Shown here piece after piece: positions 8,436 to 16,788 of a stretch of 48,330 nt of DNA. Position numbers and translations under genes: made by a program. The stretch lies in the NCBI RefSeq assembly GCF_006538165.1, contig NZ_BDLU01000026.1, positions 1 through 48,330 of the forward strand, read 5' to 3'. Every line of letters starts with the position of its first letter. The stretch's first letter is position 1. Below the pieces are notes generated by a model. That model worked only from the letters and a program-made list of their open reading frames with translations. It ran no database searches and was not told the origin of the DNA. The DNA is from Komagataeibacter diospyri (GTDB taxonomy: Bacteria > Pseudomonadota > Alphaproteobacteria > Acetobacterales > Acetobacteraceae).

Positions 8436-8951
8436 ATGATCCGCATGCGCCACACCGATGAAAGCCCGCACGAGGCGAGCGAGATCAACGTCACGCCGTT
8501 CATCGACGTGATGCTGGTGCTGCTGGTGATTTTCATGGTTACCGCCCCGCTGACCACGGTGAACGTGCCGGTGGACCTGCCGTCCTCGACCGAAAAGCCT
8601 ACGCCACGTCCGGATGATCCCGTGTTTCTCACCGTCAAGGCCGATCATGGTCTGGCGCTGGGGGAAGATGATATCACGATGGACGGTCTGGCTGGGGCCC
8701 TGGAAACCGCGACGAAAGGCAACAAAGACGAACGCATCTTCCTCCGCGCCGACAAGACAGTCGATTACGGCACGCTGATGGGCGTGATGGATAAGCTGCG
8801 CACCGCCGGATACCTCAAGGTCGCGCTGGTCAACCTGCAGGGACAGGAAGAAGGCAGCGAAGCCGGGACGACGCCGGTTCCAGCGGGTGGTGGCGCGTCT
8901 TCTGCAACACCGACTGCTCCCGCTGCGGCTGCGTCCGGAGCGACACCGTGA
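8436..8951 (+). CDS. exbD: ExbD, TonB energising partner
   Basis: A 171-residue inner-membrane protein with one N-terminal helix. The family signature EINVTPFIDVMLVLLVIFMV is present, with the proton-carrying aspartate at residue 24. The periplasmic domain contains LRADKTVDYGTLMGVMDKLR and ends with VALVNL near residue 132. The last about 35 residues are an added Gly/Ala/Pro/Thr-rich tail (AGGGASSATPTAPAAAASGA), longer than in classical ExbD. The stop overlaps the GTG start of tonB. Confidence 0.95.
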   Translation: MIRMRHTDESPHEASEINVTPFIDVMLVLLVIFMVTAPLTTVNVPVDLPSSTEKPTPRPDDPVFLTVKADHGLALGEDDITMDGLAGALETATKGNKDERIFLRADKTVDYGTLMGVMDKLRTAGYLKVALVNLQGQEEGSEAGTTPVPAGGGASSATPTAPAAAASGATP

Positions 8952-9820
8952 GTGGCACGGCTGACGTGACGCAGGGGCAGGATGGCGCTGTGGAAAGCCC
9001 GGCCTTCTCCTTCGCCGACTGGCAGAGGGGGCAGGCCCGTCTCGCCCGGCGTGAAGACGTGCTGCGCTGGGGCCTGTCCTTCCTTGCCGTGCTGGCGGTC
9101 AGTGGCGGGGCGGTGTGGTGGATCATGCGCCTGCCGCCGCCAGTCATGGCCGTGCCCGAACCGCCGCCTGCCGCGATCGCCATCGACATGGCCCCGGAAC
9201 CGGTCTCGACGCCGACCCCACCGACAGACGCACCGATCGGACCCAAACAGACCCAGTCCATCCCCGATCCGGCACCGGTCGAGCCGCCGAAAATCACCGC
9301 GCCGCCATCGCCCGCGCCCAATCCGCCGGTCCCGGTGCCAAAGCCCGAGAAACCGCGCAAGATCGTCAAAAAGAGCAAGCCGGTCCCGCAACTGAAAAAG
9401 CCCATCCCGGACAAGACGCCACCGGCCGAGGCCACGACCGCACCGCCGTCTTCAGAAGCGCCGCCCGCTCCAACCCAGGCAGCCCCGGCACCGGGTGCCT
9501 CGTCGTCAAAGGCGTCGCACGACCCGGTTACATGGCAGGGCGCGCTGCTGGCGCAGCTTGAAAAGTTCAAGCGCTACCCATCCGACGCCATGGCCGACCA
9601 TCAGGAAGGCGTGCCCACCGTGACCTTCTCCATGGACCGCAAGGGCCATGTGCTTTCGGTCACACTCGCCAGCTCTTCCGGCCATCCGCTGCTGGATCAG
9701 GAAGCCATCGCCCTGCCCAGACGCGCCCAGCCCCTGCCCATTCCGCCGGACAGTGTCGCGGGAGATCCCATTACCCTGACGGTCCCCGTCGAATTCTACA
9801 TCCATGCCGGTGGGAACTGA
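8948..9820 (+). CDS. tonB: TonB, periplasmic energy transducer
   Basis: A 290-residue protein that couples ExbBD to the receptor plug. The start is GTG 8948, overlapping the exbD stop. A cytoplasmic segment of about 40 residues precedes one membrane helix (about 41-60). A long Pro/Lys-rich periplasmic spacer follows (about 65-185, with EPPPAAIAID, KPEKPRKIVKKSKPVP). The C-terminal domain starts near residue 192 (WQGALLAQLEKFKRYPSDA; GVPTVTFSMDRKGHVL; SSSGHPLLDQEAI) and ends with VPVEFYI. The cytoplasmic extension is longer than in E. coli TonB. Dedicated TonB-ExbBD sets beside a transducer receptor fit iron-ligand import. Confidence 0.93.
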   Translation: MSGTADVTQGQDGAVESPAFSFADWQRGQARLARREDVLRWGLSFLAVLAVSGGAVWWIMRLPPPVMAVPEPPPAAIAIDMAPEPVSTPTPPTDAPIGPKQTQSIPDPAPVEPPKITAPPSPAPNPPVPVPKPEKPRKIVKKSKPVPQLKKPIPDKTPPAEATTAPPSSEAPPAPTQAAPAPGASSSKASHDPVTWQGALLAQLEKFKRYPSDAMADHQEGVPTVTFSMDRKGHVLSVTLASSSGHPLLDQEAIALPRRAQPLPIPPDSVAGDPITLTVPVEFYIHAGGN

Positions 9821-9876
9821 GGTTTTTTCCGTTCTGGCTCCCATTCCCTTTCTCTGATCGTGACAGGATCAAACCC

Positions 9877-10398
9877 ATGCTCGCCTTCTCCGAACATCGC
9901 CGTTCTCCGCCTGCCCTGAACCAGATCCGCCCCGGCATGGGCGCCAGCCGCAGCGCCGTGCGCAGGCTGGAAGAACGGAGCGAGGAGGTGGGCATCAAGA
10001 TGACCGATCTGCGGCGCATCCTGTTTCACGGTCTTCTGGAAGCCGGACCACGCGCGACGGCAGTGGAAATCTGGAAAACGCTGTGCCGGATCATGGAGCA
10101 TGGGCACGCCCCGTCGCAGGGTTCGATCCAGCGTAACCTGAACCTGCTCGTCGCCCGCGACATCCTGCGCCGCGACGTCTCGCCCGACCGGCTGTGGCAT
10201 TACAGCATCGCCCCCGAACGCAGGGGCAGGCTGGCCGTCACCTTTGTCGAGGCAGGCACGGGGCGGAAGATTCCCTGCCGGATGCCGGAAGTCGCCGCCC
10301 TCCTGCGCAGGGCCGCCGCCGAGCACGGACTGGCCGTGCAGGCCGCCGCCATCACCGTAACACCGGTCCCGGCCGCAGGCGACGCGGACATCCGCTGA
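9877..10398 (+). CDS. Fur-like winged-helix protein lacking obvious metal ligands
   Basis: A 173-residue protein whose middle resembles the Fur DNA-binding domain: RLEERSEEVGIKMTDLRRIL aligns with the Fur start (R-x-G-L-K-x-T-x-Q-R), followed by a helix pattern ending SQGSIQRNLNLLVARDILRR where Fur has ISIATVYRTVRLFEENGILQR. The region that binds metal in Fur (HDHx and downstream His/Asp/Glu) is not recognisable; the second half is Ala/Arg-rich. It starts 56 bp after tonB. I infer a DNA-binding protein derived from Fur, perhaps controlling the operon without classical metal sensing. The family call is moderate, based on the spaced motif only. Confidence 0.6.
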   Translation: MLAFSEHRRSPPALNQIRPGMGASRSAVRRLEERSEEVGIKMTDLRRILFHGLLEAGPRATAVEIWKTLCRIMEHGHAPSQGSIQRNLNLLVARDILRRDVSPDRLWHYSIAPERRGRLAVTFVEAGTGRKIPCRMPEVAALLRRAAAEHGLAVQAAAITVTPVPAAGDADIR

Positions 10399-10420
10399 AC
10401 GCTGACGCATTTTTTTCATC

Positions 10421-10446
10421 CGGCCGCTGAAAAAACATGGCGGCCG
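10421..10446. terminator. Stem-loop between the Fur-like gene and the RND gene
   Basis: CGGCCGC (10421-10427) pairs with GCGGCCG (10440-10446) around a 12-nt A-rich loop. No T-run follows, so it may be a weak terminator or simply a structured leader of the next gene. Confidence 0.35.
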
Positions 10447-10491
10447 ATCGTCTTATAGAATGAGCCCTCCCGCAGGGACGGGACATCTTCC

Positions 10492-13400
10492 TTGACATTC
10501 ATCGCCTGGTTCGTCCGTCGCCCGGTGGCGACCCTCCTGCTGCTGCTCTCCGCCGTGCTGTCGGGACTGATGGCGCTGCCCCATCTGCCGGTCTCCGACC
10601 TGCCCGATGTGGACCTGCCGGTGATCTCGGTCTCGGCGTCCAACGCAGGCGGCTCACCCGAGGTCATGGCCCGCACGGTGGCCGCCCCGCTGGAACGGCA
10701 TCTGGGCAATATCGCAGGCGTCACGCAGATGCAGTCCACTTCCACGCGGGGGGAGACCTCCATCTCGCTGGGGTTTGAACTGGGCCGTGATCTCAATGGT
10801 GCCGCGCGTGACGTGGAAGCCGCCATAAGGGCAGCCCGGCGGGATTTGCCGACCACACCGGGATCAGACCCGCAATATCACCGCGCCAATCCCAATGCGA
10901 CGCCGGTGCTGATCCTGGCGGTCACGCCGGGCATGCAGTCCATGGCAAAGCTGTATGATCTGGTGAACACCACCCTGCGGCCCATGCTGCTGCAGGTGCA
11001 GGGCGTGGGGGACGTTACCCTTATGGGGAGTTCGGCACCGGCCGTGCGGGTGGAAATGAACCCACTGCTGTTCTTCAAATACGGCATGGGGTTCGAGAAC
11101 CTGCGCGCCGCCCTGGCTTCGGCCAATGCGCATACGCCAAAGGGCGTGATCGACATGGGCGGCCGACGCTGGCAGCTTGCCGTCAACGATCAGGCCGAAC
11201 ATGCCGCTGCATATCGGGATATGGTCATCGCCTACAAGAACGGACGCCCGGTCCGGCTGCGGGATGTGGCCACCGTGACCGACAGTATGCAGGACGTGAA
11301 CGCCGCCGCCTTCTTTGACGGAAAGCCGGCGCTGACGCTGATGGTGCGCGCCCAGCCGGGGGCCAATCTGGTGGGCATTGTCGATGCCGTGAAGGCCCGT
11401 CTGCCGCAACTGCGGACACTGATGCCGCCGGGGGCTGATATTGCCGTGGCGCGGGATGGTTCGGCGGTGATCCGGTCCTCGCTGCACCATACGCTGGTCA
11501 CGCTTCTGGCCGCCTGCGTGCTGGCGCTGGTCGTGGTCTGGGTGTTCCTGCGGTCATGGACGGCATCCATTGCAGCAGCGATCATCGTGCCATGCTGTCT
11601 GATCGCCAGTCTTGGACCGATGCATCTGGCGGGCTTCGGGCTCGACAATCTTTCGCTCATGGCGCTGACGGTGGTCACGGGGCTGGTAGTGGATGACGCC
11701 ATTGTGGTGATCGAGAACATCATCCGCATGCGCGAGCGGGGGCTATCGGTCGATGAAGCCGCCATTGCCGGGGCCAGCGAGGTGGCGTTCACGCTGCTCT
11801 CCATCACCGTCTCGGTGCTGGCGGTGTTCCTGCCCATCGGGCTGGCCTCGGGCCTAACGGGACGGCTGTTCCGGGAGTTTGCCGGGACGGTGGGGATCGC
11901 TGTCACGGTGTCGCTGGTCCTGTCCTGTGTGGTCACACCGTGTCTGACGGCGCTGTGCATGCGCTTTGCCGAAAACAGAACCGCCGTGCATCCAGAAGTG
12001 GATGCGGCAGATTTTCTGGATCATGAAAAACACAGCGGCAGCCTGTATCGTCGCACGTTGGAAATCTGCCTGAGCCATCCCGGCAAAGCCGTGTTGCTGC
12101 TGCCGCTGACCCTGCTGGTGGGCGTAGTCCTGTTCACCCGTATGCCCAAGGTCGTGTTCCCGCGTCAGGATATCGGCATCGTCTCGGGCGGGTCGCGTGG
12201 CAGCGGCAGTTCTCTTGCCCAGACCAGGGCGCGGCTGGAGCGGTTCAGCAGGGTGCTGCTGGAAGACCCGGCCGTCAGCCATGTCATCGCCTATCTCGAC
12301 ACCGGCGAAGGCTCCAGCCACGGCATGGTGTTCGCCTCGCTGCGCGACCTGTCCACCGGGCGGGCCTCGGGAACGGAAGTGGCGGCCCGTGTGGTGGCCC
12401 GGATGGGAAAAGACATTCACGCCGAATATCACGCGCAGGCGCCCGGCAACATCATGATGCGGGTCGGCTCGAACAGCAGCGGAGTGAGTTACATCCTGCG
12501 CAGCGAGGATGACCGGCTGCTGGGGCCGGCGACACGGAAACTGGCGAAAGCCCTGCGCCACCACCCGGAGTTCACGGATGTGGACCCGGATGTCGATCCA
12601 CCGGGACAGGGCATTACGCTGGCGATCGACCGCGATACCGCTGCCCGTGTCGGGGTCACGCCGCAGGTCATCGGCAACACCCTGTCCGATGCGCTGGGCC
12701 AGACCACGGCCTCGGTCGTCTACACGACACACGGGCAGTACAACGTGGTGCTGACCGTGCAACACCGCTTCCAGAGTGATCCGGAAATCCTCAAGCAGTT
12801 CTGGATCAGCCCCTCGGGAGGCTCTGCCTCGGGCAGTTCGGCGTCCAACACCATCCGGGTGGTGACATTGGCTGTGGCCAGTACCACGGCGTCAACCGGT
12901 GCGACGGCGTTTCGGAACCAGATCGCCAACTCGCTGGCGGGCGGGGCGAATGCTTCGACCGGATCAGCCGTGGCGACGGGAGCGGAGACGCTGGTGCCAC
13001 TGTCCGTCGTGGCCCGGATCACCCCCAGCCTCGACCCGGTGGCGGTCACCCATATCGGTTACGCCAGTTCCGCCTCGCTGGCGCTGGAACTGGCTCCCGG
13101 CGTCAGCCTGTCACAGGCGCAGGCGATCATCGATCAGGAATGGCGGAACCTGCATCTGCCGGAGACCATCAACGGGGAACTGCAGAGTGATGAGGGGGAC
13201 GTCGGCAAAAGCACGCATGACAGCGAGATCCTGATTATCGGTGCAGTGCTGGCCGTCTATCTGACATTGGGGATGCTCTATGAAAGCGTGTGGCATCCGC
13301 TCACCATTCTCTCCACCATTCCCTCGGCCGGGATCGGCGCGGTCATCGCGCTGGACCTGTTCGGGCTGCCATTCTCGGGCATGGCGGTGATCGCCATGCT

Positions 13401-13752
13401 GCTGCTCACCGGCATCTCGCTCAAGAACGCGATCCTGCTGGTGGATTTCGCCATCCATGCCGAGCGTGAGCGCGGCATGACGCCACGGGACGCCATCCGC
13501 GAGGCCTGTCTGCTACGGCTACGCCCCATCGTCATGACGACCTTCGCCGCCGCTCTTGGCGCGTTGCCGCTGGTGCTGATGGCCGGCTACGGCGTGGAGC
13601 TGCGCCAGCCATTGGGCATTGCGCTGGTCGGCGGGCTACTGGTCAGCCAGGCACAGACCATGTTCACTACGCCCGCGCTCTATCTGCTTGTCGCGCGATG
13701 CGCCTCTTTATTCAGGAAAACGGGAGCGCCACGAGATTTTTCGCTCATGTGA
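10492..13752 (+). CDS. RND-family efflux permease (AcrB/MdtB-like)
   Basis: A 1086-residue proton-driven inner-membrane pump. The typical start is present (TFIAWFVRRPVATLLLLLSA), then the large periplasmic domain (LPVSDLPDVDLPVISVSASN; GPL-like ANPNATPVLILAVT). Membrane segment 4 carries the proton-relay pair in GLVVDDAIVVIENIIRMRER. The second half repeats the fold and ends with GMAVIAMLLLTGISLKNAIL and LRLRPIVMTTFAAALGALPL. It starts with TTG and has no strong ribosome site. A Ser/Ala/Gly/Thr-rich stretch near 12820-12990 (GGSASGSSASNT, LAGGANASTGSAVATGAE) enlarges the second porter domain. No membrane-fusion protein or outer-membrane channel gene is adjacent, so partners must be elsewhere or absent. 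In an iron locus it might export a siderophore, but that is speculation. Confidence 0.92.
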   Translation: MTFIAWFVRRPVATLLLLLSAVLSGLMALPHLPVSDLPDVDLPVISVSASNAGGSPEVMARTVAAPLERHLGNIAGVTQMQSTSTRGETSISLGFELGRDLNGAARDVEAAIRAARRDLPTTPGSDPQYHRANPNATPVLILAVTPGMQSMAKLYDLVNTTLRPMLLQVQGVGDVTLMGSSAPAVRVEMNPLLFFKYGMGFENLRAALASANAHTPKGVIDMGGRRWQLAVNDQAEHAAAYRDMVIAYKNGRPVRLRDVATVTDSMQDVNAAAFFDGKPALTLMVRAQPGANLVGIVDAVKARLPQLRTLMPPGADIAVARDGSAVIRSSLHHTLVTLLAACVLALVVVWVFLRSWTASIAAAIIVPCCLIASLGPMHLAGFGLDNLSLMALTVVTGLVVDDAIVVIENIIRMRERGLSVDEAAIAGASEVAFTLLSITVSVLAVFLPIGLASGLTGRLFREFAGTVGIAVTVSLVLSCVVTPCLTALCMRFAENRTAVHPEVDAADFLDHEKHSGSLYRRTLEICLSHPGKAVLLLPLTLLVGVVLFTRMPKVVFPRQDIGIVSGGSRGSGSSLAQTRARLERFSRVLLEDPAVSHVIAYLDTGEGSSHGMVFASLRDLSTGRASGTEVAARVVARMGKDIHAEYHAQAPGNIMMRVGSNSSGVSYILRSEDDRLLGPATRKLAKALRHHPEFTDVDPDVDPPGQGITLAIDRDTAARVGVTPQVIGNTLSDALGQTTASVVYTTHGQYNVVLTVQHRFQSDPEILKQFWISPSGGSASGSSASNTIRVVTLAVASTTASTGATAFRNQIANSLAGGANASTGSAVATGAETLVPLSVVARITPSLDPVAVTHIGYASSASLALELAPGVSLSQAQAIIDQEWRNLHLPETINGELQSDEGDVGKSTHDSEILIIGAVLAVYLTLGMLYESVWHPLTILSTIPSAGIGAVIALDLFGLPFSGMAVIAMLLLTGISLKNAILLVDFAIHAERERGMTPRDAIREACLLRLRPIVMTTFAAALGALPLVLMAGYGVELRQPLGIALVGGLLVSQAQTMFTTPALYLLVARCASLFRKTGAPRDFSLM

Positions 13753-13830
13753 TGAGGGTAGGGAACTGACGGATGGACTGCCTGTGGCACCTGAAATGGC
13801 GGAGCCATCCGGGAAACTGAAAAATATATT

Positions 13831-13859
13831 CCGATATATCTTTAAGTAAGATATATCGG
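13831..13859. promoter_or_regulatory. Perfect 29-bp palindrome, likely PadR autoregulatory operator
   Basis: CCGATATATCTT (13831-13842) is exactly inverted as AAGATATATCGG (13848-13859) around a 5-bp spacer. A further half-site-like TTATATCGG begins at 13864. The palindrome ends 17 bp before the PadR-family start codon. PadR/YqjI regulators bind AT-rich ATATATC-type palindromes at their own promoters. Confidence 0.7.
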
Positions 13860-13876
13860 GAGTTATATCGGTAATC

Positions 13877-14476
13877 ATGAAGCACAGAAACAGACACGCA
13901 GGCGGTCGTAACCGCCAGACTTTCTCCCCCGAAGGCATGGCCGGTGGGGGGGAGCCCCGCCGCCATCATGGTCGCGGAGGACATCATGGTGGTGGCCGCC
14001 GGGGCGGGCGTCACCGGCTGTTCGATTATGGCGAGATGCGGCTTCTGGTCCTCTCCCTGATCGCGGAGAAGCCGACCTACGGCTACGAACTGATCCGTAT
14101 GATCGAGGAAAAGTTCGGTGGCAGCTACGCCCCCAGCCCCGGCGTGATTTACCCCACGCTGACCTGGCTGGATGAAGCGGGTTACGCCCGGATTGTCGAA
14201 GCTGATGGCCGCAAGAACTACCACATTACGCCGGAAGGCGAGGCGTTCCTGAACGCCAGTCGCGCGGCCCTTGATGAAATCCTGTCCCGCGCCGCGACAG
14301 GTGCGGCAGAGGGCAGGGGCGGCAGGAAGAATGTTCCGATGCCGGTCATGCGGGGCATGGAAAACCTGCGCACGGCGCTGCGCCTGCGGCTGCGTAACGG
14401 TGGCCTTGATACGGATGCCGAGGAAAAGATCGCCGCCCTGCTGGATGACGCCGCCCGGGCGATCGGGCAGGTCTGA
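13877..14476 (+). CDS. PadR-family regulator with His/Gly-rich N-terminus (YqjI-like)
   Basis: A 199-residue repressor-type protein. Residues 1-47 are rich in His, Gly and Arg (RRHHGRGGHHGGGRRGGRHR), a possible metal-binding extension. The PadR winged helix covers about 49-125 (LFDYGEMRLLVLSLIAEKPT, YGYELIRMIEEKFGGSY, SPGVIYPTLTWLDEAGY, NYHITPEGEAFL). The remainder is helical and would dimerise. E. coli YqjI has the same layout, responds to nickel/iron and represses itself and a ferric-siderophore reductase gene; I infer a metal-responsive role by analogy. The palindromic operator upstream supports autoregulation. No reductase gene is adjacent. Confidence 0.85.
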   Translation: MKHRNRHAGGRNRQTFSPEGMAGGGEPRRHHGRGGHHGGGRRGGRHRLFDYGEMRLLVLSLIAEKPTYGYELIRMIEEKFGGSYAPSPGVIYPTLTWLDEAGYARIVEADGRKNYHITPEGEAFLNASRAALDEILSRAATGAAEGRGGRKNVPMPVMRGMENLRTALRLRLRNGGLDTDAEEKIAALLDDAARAIGQV

Positions 14477-14488
14477 AACCCGGATTTC

Positions 14489-14510
14489 CCTGCCCGGTAG
14501 CCAGGGCAGG
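14489..14510. terminator. Stem-loop after the PadR gene
   Basis: CCTGCCC (14489-14495) pairs with GGGCAGG (14504-14510), 13 bp after the stop codon. It lacks a T-run, so rho-independent termination is only possible. Confidence 0.4.
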
Positions 14511-14615
14511 CCGCCCGGTCAGGGAATGACCCCATAATCCCGCCATGTATGGATCTGTTTTTTACGGAATATCATGGTGTGGTGTGCGCGTGCCTGAATA
14601 AAGGGCACTCGCGTT

Positions 14616-14660
14616 CCGGAATATTCATGTGATTGTCCGGAACATTCACCGGAGTAATTC
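14616..14660. promoter_or_regulatory. Direct repeats spaced 21 bp, possible operator
   Basis: CCGGAATATTCA (14616-14627) recurs as CCGGAACATTCA (14637-14648), 11 of 12 identical, exactly 21 bp apart (two helical turns). A weaker relative, CCGGAGTAATTC, begins at 14649. They lie in the 305-bp gap before the His/Gly-rich exported protein gene. The regulator is unknown. Confidence 0.4.
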
Positions 14661-14781
14661 CGCCCCGGACAGGATCATGATTTCTGTCCCGGATACTACC
14701 GATACTGTCTATTACATCATTCGACCTTATATTCCCGCTCATGCGACATGACGGATCAGGGGTCGAATTAAAGGATTTATC

Positions 14782-15150
14782 ATGAAGCGTTCAATTCTGT
14801 TTGCCCTCGCTCTTGGCATCTCCCTTCCGCTGGCAGCGCAGGCCCAGTCCCCTGACCAGAACCAGGGCAGCGGGCAGGGCGAGCATCGTGGCCACGGCGG
14901 TCATGGCCATCACGGTGGCAAGCATGGCGGCCATGGCAGGACCAGTGGTCACAATGGCCAGGGCGGTGAAAACCGGAACGGCGGCCCCGGCGAAAACGGG
15001 GATCGCGGTGGCGAGGACCGTGGCGACCAGAACAACGGCCCCGGGGATCGTGGCGACGACACCCAGAACGGCAGTTGGGGCAAGCACGGCGGCGGTCGCA
15101 GTGGTGATCACAATGGCGGCTGGAACCAGAACAGCAACAGTTCCAACTGA
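14782..15150 (+). CDS. Exported His/Gly/Asn-rich low-complexity protein
   Basis: A 122-residue protein. A signal peptide (MKRSILFALALGISLPLAAQ, cleavage near AQA|Q at residue 21-22) is followed by a mature part made almost only of Gly, His, Asn, Asp, Gln and Arg (GHGGHGHHGGKHGGHGR; then NGGPGENGDRGGEDRGDQNN). There is no globular domain and no cysteine. The clustered histidines suggest metal binding in the periplasm or outside the cell, matching the His-rich regulator upstream, but this is inference. The start is supported by the signal peptide. A strong terminator follows. Confidence 0.8.
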   Translation: MKRSILFALALGISLPLAAQAQSPDQNQGSGQGEHRGHGGHGHHGGKHGGHGRTSGHNGQGGENRNGGPGENGDRGGEDRGDQNNGPGDRGDDTQNGSWGKHGGGRSGDHNGGWNQNSNSSN

Positions 15151-15167
15151 TTCCGTCCCTCCAGCGG

Positions 15168-15196
15168 AAGGCTCGGCATATTGCCGGGCCTTTTTG
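15168..15196 (+). terminator. Rho-independent terminator of the His/Gly-rich gene
   Basis: AAGGCTCGGCA (15168-15178) pairs over 11 bp (one G-T) with TGCCGGGCCTT (15182-15192) around a 3-nt loop, followed by a T-run. It lies 17 bp after the stop codon. Confidence 0.85.
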
Positions 15197-15827
15197 TTTC
15201 GGAAGATATTCCCTGTAACTATGACGATAAGCCGCTCCAGGTATAACGCGTCCCTCTGATCGCGATGATCGTTTCCGGGAGCAATGTATGAACGTCTCAG
15301 TGGCCCATGAATGGTTACGTCACCTGTTCCCATGTCAGGTCGGAGAACATAAGCAAAGCAACACATTTCTAATGTATATGTCTGGTTTGGATAAAGCTGA
15401 CTTCTTTCCATGCGAACGGGAATACCATCCAACCGGCATGTTCCTTGCAGCCATTCCCAACGCTCTGAATACACCCGGGGCAGTTCAACCTGATAGAAAG
15501 CGTGCAGACCGGCAGAAACGGTGCATGCAACCTGCCGACTGCCATTTCCATTGCACGCAAAGCTATCGGGGAAGAACGTCATGTTCAGGCTGCAGGTCAG
15601 AGATAATCCAGATATTTCCATGCCGTCAGAACCGCTACCCACGGCGCCACCGCCTACGTCCATTCCGGACCTGATCCGGCTGATCCTTCCACAGATAACC
15701 CGATGGATCCCTTTGCGCCTGACGAGAAAGACAGGGAGACGGTTGAATACTGGCAAGCTGCAGATTTACATTTCGTGACGGGAACACGGCCGGACAGCAG
15801 GTTAAGATTCGGCTCCCAACATGTGAG
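15197..15827. other. 631-bp stretch without a confident gene
   Basis: Both strands contain open frames here but none has a convincing start, ribosome site and family match. A plus-strand stretch around 15640-15790 reads PDPADPSTDNPMDPFAPDEK and then VEYWQAADLH, which looks protein-like but has no usable start. The minus strand at about 15300-15600 reads as a Cys-rich segment. These may be decayed gene remnants. Confidence 0.4.
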
Positions 15828-16292
15828 ATGCCACTGCTGTCCATGCCCGACCTTACTACAGGACGTGCCATCACGTTCTTTCTGCCTGTCCTCCTGGTGA
15901 CCCTGTCAGGCTGTCACCAGGCGCCGGACCATACGGATAAATGCTGGCGTGCCCCACCGCCACGCAACGGCAGCCTTCATGGCAGCATATCCACCGGCTT
16001 TGGCGTCGGTAGCGGGCGCGGCGTGATGGGTGGGTTCCCCATGGGCGGCATGACAGGTGCAAACGGAATGCCCGGCCCGGTGCCAACGGGTATGGGACCC
16101 GGCATGGATGAGGGTGGTCCCTTCACGGAAGAGCAGACCAGCAAGCAAGGCCTGCCGAAAGACTGCACACCGCCGGACTTTCCCAGGCACGCACAAAGTT
16201 CATCCCGTCAGACAGCCGCACCATCAACCCTGCCTGCGGTCCAGCAGGTACCCGATACGGTAGACGTATCCGGCATCCGCATCGGTCCGTGA
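15828..16292 (+). CDS. Small Gly/Met/Pro-rich lipoprotein, unknown function
   Basis: A 154-residue protein with a lipoprotein signal: hydrophobic ITFFLPVLLVTLSGC places the lipid-carrying cysteine in the lipobox LSGC. The mature part is low-complexity, with a Gly/Met/Pro-rich block (VMGGFPMGGMTGANGMPGPV) and a Ser/Thr/Pro/Gln-rich end. I do not recognise a family. A second in-frame ATG at 15843 would give a shorter signal peptide. It is one of two low-complexity exported proteins placed between the PadR regulator and AlpA. Confidence 0.6.
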   Translation: MPLLSMPDLTTGRAITFFLPVLLVTLSGCHQAPDHTDKCWRAPPPRNGSLHGSISTGFGVGSGRGVMGGFPMGGMTGANGMPGPVPTGMGPGMDEGGPFTEEQTSKQGLPKDCTPPDFPRHAQSSSRQTAAPSTLPAVQQVPDTVDVSGIRIGP

Positions 16293-16788
16293 ACCGATCC
16301 TTCTGTAATGCCCGGGATAAAACACCCCCATTTTCTGAATGGAAATGATCAGTTTTCATGTCATGAATGTAGTAAAGTTACAGAATAGAGACAGAGGGCT
16401 GCGCGAGAGTTCATGGCGGGATGAGAAGGGGGAGAGAGGCACGCCTGTACCCGTCAGGGAGTTCGTCATGACAATCCGGGAACCCGGATCGGGACACCAT
16501 TTTTCAGACCGGTACCGGACAGGCTTCCGGGAAGGGGCTGTAGTCTGCGCAGACTGCCGCCTGCAAGTCTTTCTATCCGGTTTCCCTATGGCCTGCCTGA
16601 TCGGTTGCAGCCGCACGACTTCCTGCCGTCTTAATCAGTTCCGTTCCGTAACCGCTACAGAGGCAGTCGGAAACACTTCTGGACGACCCGGAAACCGCCC
16701 GGCACCACCTCTCATACCAGGAGATCATGCAGATATCAGGAACAGCAAAAATATTGATCTGAACAGACAGGACATGGAGGACCTGAAC
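16293..16788. other. 496-bp stretch before alpA with no confident gene
   Basis: The alpA reading frame stays open upstream to 16339, but that text is not AlpA-like and lacks a ribosome site. I see no other supported gene or RNA. It likely holds the alpA promoter. Confidence 0.4.

Noticed and set aside
15288..15674. 128-codon plus-strand frame after the His/Gly-rich gene
   Set aside because: No good ribosome site, many Cys/Arg/Pro residues as in random GC-rich translation, and no family match; listed only as part of an undecided gap.
14791..15756. Long minus-strand open frame opposite the His/Gly-rich gene
   Set aside because: Most of it mirrors the low-complexity plus-strand gene, which has a signal peptide and terminator. 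No start signal or family fits on the minus strand.
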